NCBI RefSeq assembly: GCF_017591425.1
Contig: NW_024467121.1
Span: 17,372,707 to 17,436,706 of the forward strand
DNA: 64,000 nucleotides
Source: Ochotona curzoniae
Lineage: Eukaryota > Chordata > Mammalia > Lagomorpha > Ochotonidae
Direction: 5' to 3'
Under the pieces are notes generated by a model that was not told the DNA's origin, did no database searches, and saw nothing but the letters and a program-made list of their open reading frames with translations. Of the stretch, positions 24,386 through 35,275 are shown piece after piece; positions within the stretch are counted from its first letter, which is position 1, and each line of letters opens with the position of its first letter. A program made the position numbers and the translations under genes.

Positions 24386-25246
24386 GTTCCACCATAAGCC
24401 ATCTCTCACCAGAAACTATGCTGTTACTCACTAAAATTCTCCAACTACACTACACATGTTTTATCCATTTTTCACTAGAGTGTTTAAGTTACTCATTTAC
24501 TCCATCTTTGAGTCTGTCTTTGGCAAAGACAGTTTCTGAATCTAAGTATGTTAGATGTCATTGCAGTAAAGGTCGATAAGATATGTGAATCGCACTTGTG
24601 CTGGAGCCGGCAATGGTGTTTTCCAGTTCATCGGGTATCTGAAACGTGCAGCACGTGTCACAGTCAGGCCTGAGAGCCCCGATCTACTTGCTGTGTGTAT
24701 AGTCAGAAGCAACAAGATAACCTTTAAATCATTAGAAGTGCACACACTTGCTCTCACACGGGAGAGATCAACTAAAGTTCCAGATATGCTTACACACTTA
24801 TTCTACTTCGTCCCTTACCTGCTGTGCAAAATCTTACCTGTATATGTACAGTTAGAAGGATATTTCTCTGGCAGTCCTGAACACATTTTCCCCCCTGGGG
24901 ATTCAGAGCTGACTAGTCACAGGTGGGAGGCAGAGTGATTTACCCTTTCTTTCCCCCTCCCTGTTTATCATTTGATGTAAGATGTGAACAGCTCATGTGC
25001 CTTACAAGGCATAGCCAGATTGCCAGGTAATTACCTTGATTTATGAATGCAGGAGAAAAAGGTAGCATGATACATAAGTTTTAATTGAGGATGGTCAGAT
25101 TATCACTCCCAAAATTTATAAATCATTTCATCTTGTTGAATGTCTAACAAGCATGTTGAAGAAGGCAACACCATCTTAATAACCTCTGCACCACCAGGGC
25201 CTAGAACAAGGCCCAGATTACACTGTTTAAAATAAACAAAGCCATG
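24386..25246. other. Unique sequence with local CpGs
   Basis: Unique. Around 24570-24690 several CpG dinucleotides cluster ('GGTCGATAAG', 'GAATCGCAC', 'GAGCCGGC', 'TCATCGGG', 'AAACGTGCAGCACGTG'), including a CAGCACGTG E-box-like site. This is rare in the rest of the window. A + frame of 117 codons spans it (24585-24938) but has no recognised domain. Confidence 0.42.
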
Positions 25247-25548
25247 AAGGCTGACACTGTGGCATTGAAGGTACCACCACCTGCAATGCCAGCATCCCAT
25301 ATGAGCACCAGTACGAGTTCCAGCTGCTCCACTTCCAATCCGGTTTCCTAATAATGTGCCTGGAAAAGCAGTTTGGGACTCTGCACTCACATGGAAGACC
25401 CAGAAAAAGCTCCTGACTTCAGATTGGCCCAGGTGCAGCCATTGTGACTATTTGGTGAATAACATAGCAGACAGAAGATCTCTATCTCTGTCTCTCCTTC
25501 TCTATGTAACTCTGTCTTTCAAGTAAGTAAATTCATCTTTTAAAAAGA
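25247..25548 (+). mobile_element. CSINE, rabbit-like tail variant
   Basis: 'GAAGGCTGACACTGTGGCATTGAAGG' (A box region), 'CAGCATCCCATATGAGCACCAGTACGAGTTCCAGCTGCTCC' (B box), 'CTGGAAAAGCAGTTTGGGAC', 'AAAAGCTCCTGACTTCAGATTGGCCC', then TC-rich 'TCTCTCCTTCTCTATGTAACTCTGTCTTTCAAGTAAGTAAA'. The AACTCTGTCTTTCAA end is the older pan-lagomorph form, unlike the TATATCTGACTT form of younger copies. Confidence 0.9.
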
Positions 25549-26690
25549 AAAAGTCACAAGTAAATGAGCACTGGTCTGCACTTTGCTAGACATCTGAATC
25601 CTTCAACTTTCTGCTTTTAATATTGAAAAATATCATTGAAGGACAAATACACAAATATGTAGTACAAACACACTCAGGCATGCGGTATTGTAGAGAGAAG
25701 AAAATATTTCCAGTTTGGGAGAATGAGAATGTCTACAAAAAGAAGGTTTAGGAAAACTGGCAGCAAATTGGAAGGACTCTGAGGAAGCTGGATGTAGGAA
25801 AGCACAGGATATGATGGAAAAGTTACCAGCTTCCTCCTCTTATATGATGCTAACACTTCAGAAAAGCTGGTGTAGGTCTGTTTCTCTTGAGGGGAGATGA
25901 TTGAATACCCAGCTAGGGTGTTTATATTTGTTTCACCAGTCACTGTATAACAGAATTGTAAAGAAAATGTTATAGACTGCTTTTGATAAGGTTAGGATTA
26001 CAATAATATTTGATGAAGGCCAAAATAGATTCATTTGGTAGGTTCCTGGAGTTGTCTCACTGGAAGGGCAAGTTGGAACAAAGATATTAGCAGTGGGAAT
26101 GGAAGGAGAAATTATGTCAGAGGCATGATTGACAGAGATTAATATTTAAATGAGAGCAAAAAGCAAAAGAAGATTAAGAGTTACAACTGAAGATTTGAAC
26201 CAGGAGATTGGCGATCAAGATTCGGGGCAAGCTAAAGGAAGAGCTGATGTGGAGAGGAAAGCCACGTGGTAGAGCTTCGATGGAGCAGGAAGTTGAGGAT
26301 TGGAGATCCCCCGCAATGGGCTGGAGTCAGAGTTCCAAGTTATCTCTTGGATCAGTTGTAAAACATGAGAGCAAATCAGAACCCAGAGGGAAAATAAGTG
26401 AAATGAGGTAGGAAAAATAATTATCATGGATTTTTCCTGAGCACAAATTGCCAGGAATGGAAACTTATTCCCCTGTTGGTGGCCATAATCTACTCCCGTC
26501 TGCTTGAACAGGTCCACCTGTGCAGGACTGTGCACTGTTGAGACGCAGGGACACCTCCACACAGACTCCCGTCAGGATGACTCCGGCCTGTCACTGTGGC
26601 CCAGCACCGATCGTGACAGCTGTTGGATTATTGGGATTTCTTATTTCTACTCTTAAACTCCTTAGTCTAGTCTCAATCCAGCTAACAAAT
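25549..26690. other. Unique or unresolved sequence
   Basis: Segment 26040-26400 is purine-rich with several CpGs and could be a decayed L2 in antisense. The match is too weak to call. No gene evidence. Confidence 0.38.
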
Positions 26691-26880
26691 ACAATGTTTT
26701 TAGAGTAAAAATAGGACCATGCCACTTCTTTACTCAAACTCATCAGGGTATAATCCCCAACCCTTCTAAGCATATCTAAATCCTCTGCAGTCTGATCACC
26801 TTGGTGTGACCTTCCGTGATAGCTCTAATAAAAATCACCAGTCCCACCCAGCCCAGCCCAGCACTCTTCCTCACTTCCTC
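26691..26880 (+). mobile_element. L2 LINE fragment
   Basis: 'GGACCATGCCACTTCTTTACTCAAACTCATCAGGG' corresponds to the L2 'GATCATGTCACTCCTCTGCTCAAAACCCT' stretch. It continues with 'TATCTAAATCCTCTGCAGTCTGATCACC', matching the following L2 segment. Diverged, with no open frame. Confidence 0.6.
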
Positions 26881-26924
26881 TGCAGTACAGAATTAACAAA
26901 GTCTCTGGGACCACACTCCCTGGG

Positions 26925-27058
26925 GAGAACCTTGGCTCTTTTGCTTCCCAGCTGTTTGTCCTTGGACTAGATACTAAAGTGGCTTGAGGCTATAGAAAGG
27001 ATAAAATATGCTGCTGCCTGACACATAAAAGTTTTCTGTGAGAGTTAGTGATTATTAT
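26925..27058 (+). mobile_element. MIR fragment
   Basis: 'CTTGGCTCTTTTGCTTCCCAGCTGTTTGTCCTTGGACTAGATACT' fits the MIR core, and 'CTGCCTGACACATAAAAG..GTTAGTGATTATTATT' fits its 3' end. It appears to lie within the L2 span 26691-27250. Confidence 0.5.
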
Positions 27059-27250
27059 TCTGTAGCGTTTGTCATTGCCAGACATATCATTTAGTTTACT
27101 TGTATATCAGACTATGTACTTCCATTAGCATATTAGTGCCCATAAGATATTAAGGAATTTTGGTTACTTTTTTCCCACTACTGTTTCCCCAGGGCCTAGA
27201 ATAAGACTTGGTACTAGTAGATGTTCAATTCTTATTTGTTAAGAAAGCAA
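27059..27250 (+). mobile_element. L2 3' end
   Basis: 'TTAGTGCCCATAAGATATTAAGGAATTTTGGTTAC', 'CTACTGTTTCCCCAGGGCCTAGAATAAGACTTGGTACTAGTAGATGTTCAATTCTTATTTGTTAAG' tracks the L2 3' terminus. Probably the continuation of the fragment at 26691. Confidence 0.65.
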
Positions 27251-30200
27251 ATGTTATTGGTAGTGTTTTCCTTCATTTACATTTCTGTGTCTGGTTTCCT
27301 TTATTAGGAAAGATAGAATGCATAGGCTGACAAGGTTGGTTGGTTCTCAGTGAGCAAGCTGCAGTTCCTGGGTCTGTTTCCCATGAGGTGGTCTCCATTT
27401 CTGCCTGTGCCTCAGCTCTGTAAAGGCATCCAGTGTCTTTCCTTCAAGCCATCTTCACAGCTCTGCATCATCTTGCTTATCTTTCCTGCTATCCTCAGTC
27501 CTGTTCTGGTAGGGGGAGCTGCATGGATTGAGTCTCAAGAGGGACCCCCCCCCAGACTTTGTGCTAGATCCTTCAGTCCAGCAGTACAGAATCAACCTCA
27601 TCCAGTTCTCTTTCTTGCTGGGGAGGATGGCTGCAGCAAGCTACGTGTCCTACTGCTAGCCAGGCTGAAATGCCGGTTTCTCAGCATATCCAGTAACAGC
27701 TTCCATTTCACTCTGGTTAACACATTGCTAGGAAAATTGTTTTCAGTCCAACTTGGAAAAAGTCTCTGCACATATATAATCCTTACAGTTTACATAAGGA
27801 CTGTTGGGTCCCTGTATTTTCCTCGCAGAATCTAACTAGCCATTGCCATACAATTCTTTCTAAGTGATTCTCTGGACAACGAATTGCCTAAACATTCGTC
27901 AGTTCTGGCACTTGGATTATCTGATCCACTAACTTCCCAATGCCTGCCAGTGGTCCAGGGAAGCTGGGGACCTGCTCACTCGCCTGTCCATTCCTAGATC
28001 TGATTCAGGCAATGAATCAAGTCATTAAATGCATTAACAGTCACTCTGACCATGGTGAGTAGAACAGATCTGTGATTAGGTCAGAAGTGGTTTCTAGATG
28101 GGTGATTCCCTCTGTGGTATATACTTTACTCCACAGAGTCCACTGGATTGCCACAAAGTTGACACATATCAGTAGAAACTTCCAAACATATCACTTTGGT
28201 TCTTTAAGGACTATTACTCATGCTCCCCCAAAGCTCTTCTAAATATAATGGTTTGTGAGAAAGCAGCAGCATCTGCCGATGATCCTTCTCCTTTGCATGC
28301 CAAAAGTAGGAATGAGACAAGGCCCCGAGACATCCCCTCCAACAGTACATACGCCGTATGTAGGGAGAGCTCTTGTTTGATTCTGTGCTGAGCCGTGTGA
28401 TAAAGTCTCACTGTGCACAGTGCTCTGGGTGAGCTGAAAGTGGCTGCTGCTTCCATTGCCTCCAGCCTCTGCTGGATGTAGGTAAAGTCACCCAGGGTGT
28501 GCAACAGAAATTAGGCAAAAACAAGTCACTGATTTGGTGTTGGCCACACTGGTCTGACACTCAAAAGCGACCAGAGTCGGATGCATCTAGGACCTAGGAT
28601 CACTTTGGTGCTGTCTTAATTTCAATATTTAAAAATTTCAGAGGGGCTAAACCTCTTCTATTTTATCACATACCTTTTCCCCTCAGTCTGTATAACTAGA
28701 AAGGAGGCAGTTAACTCATGTTAAGACTGGTGCACTCAAGCACTTCCCTTCCATAGCCTGGCTTACACTTTCTTTGCATCCTTTTACTCTACAATTCTTT
28801 ATTCTTTTTCATCCCTGCAATATAGAAATGGTTTCCTGGCTGAGTGCCTACTACTGGTTTCTCCTTTACAACCAGGAAATTCCTGTGAGAATTTGTTTCG
28901 TGCTGTGAAGAAATGTCTTGCTTAATCAGGGTAGTAGCAGAAAAATAGCACTCACAAAAGAATGCCCTGTATGCTAGGCCTGGAGCAAGGTTTGAATGGT
29001 ATCTAAAGTTTGGGTATGTTGCCAGAGATGTACCATATCTTATAATTCTACCATCTGTTAGCCCTAAGATGGCATGTTCTGTTGCCTGCCTTTAGACAAG
29101 CTTCTGATACATTCATAAACTTACTTCCATCTGGTCTTCCTTTCACTGAATTATCTGTTTTTTATAAACATTTCAGAAAGCCTTGAATATATTTGGGATG
29201 TTAAGGCAAACCTGGACCAGCCTCCAGTAAGGTGGATCTTGCTCTTTGCACCTCTCTTTGTAGCTTCCTCCTTGCCCAGTGATTAGAACTTCTGAGCATA
29301 TCCTCTAGCTGCTGGTATCCCACTTCAAACCAGGCAAACTACATGGATACATTTTTACCTTCTAAAGCATAGGCCCTTCCAAACTCTCAGAGTCATTTCT
29401 TAGTGTGGTCAAATCACCATTCTTATTCTTTGCCCCAGGTATTGTCTTGCCTTGCCTCTTGCTAATACCTTAGTTGTCTCTGTATTTGAGAGATGAGATG
29501 CTTGCTGCTGACCAGGCAGAAGTGAAAGCAATGGTTGTATGCTTTACAAATACGGCCTTGACCCAAGTTCCCCCAAAAGAGTACACACAGATCCACACAT
29601 CAGGTGAAGCCAGTATCAACTCAGTGACAGAGAAGCCAACAGGCCCATCTCTTGGGGAAGGAAGACCCACACCCTGGATCTTGAGTGGGCTCTCTGTGGG
29701 TGTTCCCTCCCTCTCTACATCCATTTCATCCTGAATTTCTTTCTCTCCATCCTGCTCCCAGAGTTGCTGCATTTTCTGGAATAAAACATCAACTCCCAAA
29801 TCCCACATGTCTCCCATTGATGGTTTGGGTTCCCCAGGGACCTTTTCTCCAAGGCATCTCTCCCAAGCATTTGTTTCTTGACTGTTAAAAAGAAAGAGGG
29901 AACACTGAATGCCCTAGTAGAGCTCACAGCCAGATTTCTTGCCTATAGCAGCCGTTGGTTTTGTTTTGTCTTTTTAAGGAACTTGACCTGGAAATTCAGA
30001 CTCACTTCACACCATTAGGATCAGTTTGTGGCTGAAAAACTTGTCTTGCCTACATAAGGAGTTTTGTTTTTTTTATGAGAGCACCTTTCCCTTTTCTAAC
30101 CTGGGGTTGGCCAGACATGTTCTGATTTCCTTGGCCAGGCAGGGGACCAGGTGTCCTCGTGTCTCCCTCCCCCCACTTCTGGGTTTATTCCCTGGCTGTG

Positions 30201-32999
30201 GGAGAGCGGAGGGAGAGTCTTGCATTGGCTTGCAGGCTCCTGAGTTCTCGTACAGAGGCGGGAAGCATTTCTGCTGTTCTCTCTTGGAAAACAGATCATG
30301 TTTACTTATTTATCATTTCTGCATATCACATCACAACTTTTGTGATCACATTGCCTCAGGGCAGAAATACAAACTAGGAAAGCACCCTGAAAGTATGTGA
30401 GACAGATCAGCAGCAGCTATCAGCACCTATTAAAATATCTGCTGCTAAATGCCTCGTACAAAAGTATGCCATGCATGGTGTCCTGGAATCTGGGTCTCTG
30501 CAGAACAAAAGTAGGATTTCACAAAAAGCATCATGTGAGGCAAAGTTGTGAGCAGGCCAATTTTAGCCTTGCATTATGTGTATGGTGCAGCAGTTAGCAT
30601 CTTACCATACTATTGTGGTCACTAGTGAAAATAGCTCCTGTCCCATTTGTGACTTCCTCTAGTTCATTGTCTGCTATTTAGCTGGGCACTTACTGTCTAC
30701 AAAGCCATCAGAATAAATTCTTCCTACCTGCCTCCATTAGCATCCTCCTTTTCTGCAATGGCTTTTAATTGTAATGTTTCTGTTCAATGAATAGCCACCA
30801 GCAAAAGGTGTGCTTGGATAGCCAAGGATGGTTCTGTGCTGTTTTTCTTCTCCTGGGACACGTGCAAATGTTGAAAACCATTGCTCTCCTTAGTTCGAAG
30901 TTTTGTGTCCAGCTGATTTCTCCCCATTGCAACCAGCATTTTTTACTCTTGGGCAGAGAAAAAACAAAGATGGTAGCTCATTTTTTTTTCATTTTAATCA
31001 AACTGTAGTCACCTAAAAAGAGAGGAGGGAAAAGGAAGAGATCATATTCTGTTCTATCTCACATACAACCCACCTCTTCCCTCATATGGGCCCTGCAGCC
31101 CAGATGTAATGAAGCTGTCAGCAAGCCAGCTGAGCAGCACGGAAGAGGGAAAGGCATTCTGTCCAATGAGATGTCTAGATGCAGTCTCCCACGTGGCAAA
31201 TGCCTCTTTTGCTGACAGATGCCCCCTTTCGTTGCCACACTCTGAGCTTTTGGGTTTGGCTGACAGGCCACAGGGTAGCTTCAGTTGCAGGGTCTGAGCC
31301 AGGCAGGGGAGTAGAGTACAGATGGCACTGAGCTGGAACGCAGGGTTCTGGGCCCTGCAGGTGCATGGCTATCCCCATCAAGGGGGTGAAAGTCCCCAGG
31401 CTTCCCTGTAGGCGTCTGAGGAGCAAATCTTTGGATATTTTCAAATCTCAGAAAATAGCAACAGGGAATTACCATGCCAAAATTACTGTCTAGGCTGTAC
31501 ATTTGGAGTAAAGAGCCATGTCATAACAAACTCTTAATCCTTTGCTGTTGAAGTTCCACACCTATTATGTACTTTTCTCATCACAGCTGTTTGATCCAGA
31601 CTGACTGAACAGAGCCCAGCTCCCATCTCAGTGAAAAATTGGATATTGGACCAAACCCCAAGACAGGAACTAAAACAGCACAACGCTTCAGGGTGGGAGT
31701 CTCATGAGGTGAAGGTGGAACTTGGGAAAAGAAAGAAAGAAAAAACGCAGTGAGGGAAGGACAACAGCAGAGACAGTTACTAGTCATTGCATGGGAAGAA
31801 TGTTAGCAAGGAATAAATGTCAGAGTGCTTTTTCTTCAGGAGTCCCAGAAAATTTTTTAAAATTTTATGGAAAATGGAATTAAATGATGTTGATTTAATA
31901 CAAAAAAATATTAAAATCTATGTGTAGCTATTTCCATAACACATATTTTCCATTAATTTCTTTAAGCATCTCCGTTATCATTATCTTCTCTTTGTCCAGA
32001 TGTATGTCTTTGTTTACATTTATTTTATTAGTATAGAATTAATGAGTATGAGATTATCTGGGAAAAAAAGAGGTAGGAGTTTATAGTTATTTAAGTGGCT
32101 ACTTTGAAGTTTTCTTAGTCAAGCATTTGTGCAACGTAATTATGGCCGATGGCTGTAGTTGACAGAATTAAGCAAAGATAAAGCAGATAAATGATGCTGT
32201 GATTGTTGTTTCCCATTTGGTCCATATGTAATTAATTTTCCTCCTCCTTGCTGTAATCAGGCATCCAGAATTATCTCTACATTTTTAAAGAGCTCAGGTT
32301 TGATAGTGGTAAAAGATGATTCTCAATACAAACAGATTGGTGAGTTGGTTCAGATGTCTGTGTAATAGAAACTCAGTAATAAAAATGTCATCACCTTCAC
32401 ATTGTAAGAAGATAAAATGCTGTGCTCATCACGGATGAATGGTTAGTCTCGTTTTGTCCTCGAGCCACAATCAATTGTACATCATTAACAAGACACAAAA
32501 TCTTTACTAATTAGCTTTTATGATTATATTGTTATTGCATTGAGGCTTTTAAAGCATTGGAAATCAAGGAGATAGGATGCCCACAAAAGAGAACCATGTG
32601 AAAGGAAAGAGAGCCATCACTTGTGTTATCTTCTGAAATGTTCGCTCAGTGTTACCATCTGTAATTTTTAACGATTAATATTTTTAGTCAGTGAGTGACA
32701 ACTGTTGAAAGAAGGGAAAAGAATGTTGTGTGTGCCTTCACACCAGGAAATTCAGCTGTTGAAGTTACCCAGCAAGGATAATTGCTCATTTTCTATTTGC
32801 TTAAAGTCTTCAAGTCTGTTTTTTTTTCTTACCATACATATACTTTATACTGTTTTTCTCAAAATATACAAAAATATAATTCATCCAGTTAGCAAGAAGT
32901 TAGGCTGATAAACAGGGATATGTTCAAGTGTATCCAAAATTTAAATGAAAAATGAAAAATAATAAACTTACCAGAAGAATCCATGACAGAATTCTTTAA
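27251..32999. other. Long unique block without supported genes
   Basis: Nearly 6 kb with no CSINE or L1. The + frame at 27350-27835 (161 codons) is the longest in the window. It contains a C homopolymer (about 27546-27554) and no recognised domain. Frames at 28214-28504 and 29470-29817 (minus) are also unsupported. A higher-GC stretch lies at 30080-30290. 31900-32720 is annotated separately as a candidate regulatory block. Confidence 0.42.
31900..32720. promoter_or_regulatory. Candidate conserved regulatory element, homeodomain-site rich
   Basis: Unique, repeat-free AT-rich sequence with many homeodomain-type cores: 'GTAATTAATTTTCC', 'TAATCAGGC', 'CATCATTAAC', 'ACTAATTAGC', 'CGTAATTATGG'. 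SOX-like 'ACAAAG'/'CAATTGT' and bHLH-like 'CATATG'/'CAATTG' sites are mixed in. It lacks any transposon signature. This is what developmental enhancers look like, but AT-rich DNA gives such motifs by chance, so it remains a candidate. Confidence 0.3.
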
Positions 33000-33000
33000 A

Positions 33001-33333
33001 AAAAAAATATTTATCTGAAAAAGCTATATGGAGAGAAAGGTATAAATACAAATACATAAAGCGAGAGGGACCTCCCATCTACTGATTAGCTCTCTAAATC
33101 GTCTCCAGGGCCCCAGCATAGGTCAGACCAGAGCCAGTAGCCTGGAGCTCCATTCAGATAGCTACATGGGTATAAGGGCCTAAGCAGTTGGATCATCCTC
33201 TGCTGTTGTCACAGGTATGTTAGCAGGAAGCTGGGTTGGAAATGGGACAGCCAGGACATGAGCTGGTGCCCATATGGTACGCCAGTGTTGTAGGAACTGG
33301 CTTAAACCATTGCACCATAACACTGGCCTCAAG
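33001..33333 (-). mobile_element. CSINE with target-site duplication
   Basis: Antisense tail 'AAAAAATATTTATCTGAAAAAGC', then 'CCTCCCATCTACTGATTAGC', 'CCTGGAGCTCCATTC', 'GCAGGAAGCTGGGTTGGAAATGGGACAGCCAGGAC', 'GAGCTGGTGCCCATATGG' and head 'TAACACTGGCC'. GAATTCTTTA occurs on both sides (about 32991-33000 and 33336-33345), consistent with a target duplication. Confidence 0.9.
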
Positions 33334-33339
33334 TGAATT

Positions 33340-33949
33340 CTTTAGAACAGAAAATGAAGCACCATTTTAAAACTATCATACACAGTCCAAAAGCCATAAA
33401 AGAATTAGATAAATCCAGCTACATAAAAAAAATTTTTGCATGGGAAACTAACACATATCAAATAAAACCACTATAAGCAAAGTTAAAGGATAAGTAATAA
33501 GCTATGAAAAATGCAATCTATAACGCAGATCATAGCACTCATGCTATCATGGTATATAAAGAATTGCCATAAATTGAAATAACTAACTTCAGCAAGCCAA
33601 TAGAAACACAGGCACAGGGTATGACTCAATCAAGGGTGTTCATAACTTTCTAAAATGTGAAAATAAGCACAACACATTCATAATAAGGTTAATGCAAATT
33701 AAACTACATTGAAATACCATTCTTTGATTATTGGATTGGCAAAAGTCAGGAAATTTGACAAAAGATTGTGTTGATGATAGGGAGAGAAACTAGCTTTCAT
33801 TGCTGATAGGAGTATAAATTGGTACAACATGTTGGAGGGCGATTTAGCAGTTTCTAGCAAAATGACAAATGAATAACCCTTTCGATTCAGCAATTCTACC
33901 TCTATGAATTTATCCTACACACACATATGTGTGAAACACTGTTTTAAAT
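33340..33949 (+). mobile_element. Old L1 LINE, ORF2 end, left part
   Basis: Characteristic ancient L1 text: 'ATGCAAATTAAACTACATTGAAATACCATT', 'ATTGGATTGGCAAAAGTCAGG', 'GATAGGAGTATAAATTGGTACAAC', 'GGAGGGCGATTTAGCAG' and 'GATTCAGCAATTCTACCTCTATGAATTTATCC'. This is the end of ORF2 in an L1M-type element. Stops and indels break the frame. It continues after the CSINE at 33962-34284. Confidence 0.85.
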
Positions 33950-33961
33950 TGTACTCATTCT

Positions 33962-34284
33962 TGCCCTGGCATGGTAGCTTAGTGGCTAAAGTCCTCAGGT
34001 TGCACATGCCAGGATCCCATATGGGCACCAGCTCATGTCCTGGCTGCTCTGCTTCCCATCCAGCTCCCTGCTTGTGGCCTGGGAAAGCAGTCAAACATGG
34101 GCCAAAGGCCTTGGGACCCTGCACCCGCGTGGGAGACACAGCGGGGCTCTGGGCTCCTGGCTTTGAATTGGCTCAGCACGGGCTGTTGTGGCTGTTGTGA
34201 ATCAGTGGACAGGCTATCTTCCTCTGAATTTCCTCCTCTCTGTATATCTGACTTACCAACGAAAATGAATAAATCTTTTAAAAA
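33962..34284 (+). mobile_element. Younger CSINE inserted in the L1, with target-site duplication
   Basis: Well preserved: 'CCTGGCATGGTAGCTTAGTGGCTAAAG', 'CCAGGATCCCATATGGGCACC', 'CTGCTTGTGGCCTGGGAAAGCAGTC', 'TTGGGACCCTGCACCCGCGTGGGAGAC', tail 'CTGTATATCTGACTTACCAACGAAAATGAATAAATC'. Flanked by TGTACTCATTCT (33950-33961) and TGTATTCATTCT (34285-34296). The TATATCTGACTT tail marks the younger, pika-like subfamily. It splits the older L1. Confidence 0.95.
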
Positions 34285-34296
34285 TGTATTCATTCT

Positions 34297-34540
34297 ACAT
34301 TATTTGTGAAAGGAAATGCTAGGAAACAACCCCATAGGAGGCTGGATCAATTATGAAACATCCGTTGAGGAAGACTATGATTCTTAACATGAAGAAATTC
34401 CTCACGTATTACTTTGGGAAAAAAAATCTCAAGATACACCAATAGTTTTTTAGGAATGCAATACATAGCAAAGAGTATATAAAATGCTGCATCTTTTGTT
34501 CAAAAGAGAGAAAAATAACATCTACCTGTATTCTTTGTTT
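34297..34540 (+). mobile_element. Old L1 LINE, 3' part after the SINE
   Basis: 'GAAACAACCCCATAGGAGGCTGGATCAATTATGAAACATCC', 'GAAGAAATTCCTCACGTATTACTTTGGG' and 'AAAGAGTATATAAAATGCTGCATCTTTTGT' continue L1M 3'-region text ('GGACTGGTTAAATAAATTATGG..GCAAGGTGCAGAACAGTGTGTATAGTATGC'). Confidence 0.75.
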
Positions 34541-34735
34541 TTGAAAGATAAATCATAATTCACAGTTCTCTGTTTTTTTTTTTTTTTAATTCATAGTTCT
34601 TAAAAGATCAGCTGCCTTTTCCAAAGGCATTTCTCTCATTTCTGTGATCTTTCCTTACGGTTTGGACTTTAAGTAGATTTAAAAAAAATAATTTCTGAAT
34701 TTCTTGTGAGGATTTCAGTTTTTTTCATTAGTCTC
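34541..34735. repeat. Unique AT-rich sequence with a T homopolymer
   Basis: A T run of about 17 (34572-34588) in otherwise unique sequence. Confidence 0.6.
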
Positions 34736-34890
34736 TCTTTAAACCTTACAACAATGATAGTGTGTCTGTTTCACTGATGAGGAAACTGAGGCAATAAACA
34801 ACTTGGTTAAGGTCAGATGGCTGAGAAATTGCAAGGTCTGTTTTTGACCCCAATATGATTGGATCTAAAGCTCACTGTAAGCTTCACTTA
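34736..34890 (-). mobile_element. MIR SINE
   Basis: 'TTTCACTGATGAGGAAACTGAGGCAATAAACAACTTGGTTAAGGTCAGATGGCTGAGAA' is the classic antisense MIR core ('GATGAGGAAACTGAGGC..TTGCCCAAGGTCACACAGC'). Confidence 0.88.
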
Positions 34891-35094
34891 CCACACTGTG
34901 GGAAGTGCCTTGCCTGCCTTTAGCAAGCAATTGACAGAATGAAGCTTTTGCAGAACCTACCCTGAATCTGTTGAAACTGGTCCCTCGTATAAAGATTTAG
35001 CCTATGGATCTTACAGCGCTCCTTAGCTGAAATTAACACACAGAGGTTCAGAGCCATCATTACTCAGTGATAGTATTAGCAGACACATGTTCAA

Positions 35095-35275
35095 CACAGC
35101 AACACACTGAACAATACATGACTGTAAGGATGTAGGTACAGTTAATTGTTCCCATTCCACAGGTATACAAGCTTGTACTTACGGAGAAGGTTAAATTAAC
35201 TGTCCACAAGACTGGGGCTGAGATTTTAAAGTCCAGGTCTGGCTCCAGGACTGCTGTCCTTTATACGTCATTCTT
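35095..35275 (-). mobile_element. MIR SINE
   Basis: 'TTCCCATTCCACAGGTATAC', 'GAGAAGGTTAAATTAACTGTCCACAAG' and 'AAAGTCCAGGTCTGGCTCCAGGACTGCTGTCCTTTA' match antisense MIR in order. Confidence 0.7.

Noticed and set aside
26040..26400. Antisense L2 fragment
   Set aside because: Purine-rich text gives scattered partial resemblance only, with no ordered landmarks as in the L2 pieces I did call.
27350..27835. The longest open frame (161 codons, + strand) as a gene
   Set aside because: It has no recognisable domain, contains a C homopolymer (27546-27554), starts in no particular context and has no splice signals that would extend it. In 64 kb with six frames a frame of this length is not surprising.
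28214..29817. Minus-strand frames of 96 and 115 codons as exons of one gene
   Set aside because: Neither is bordered by credible minus-strand acceptor or donor sites and neither resembles a known family.
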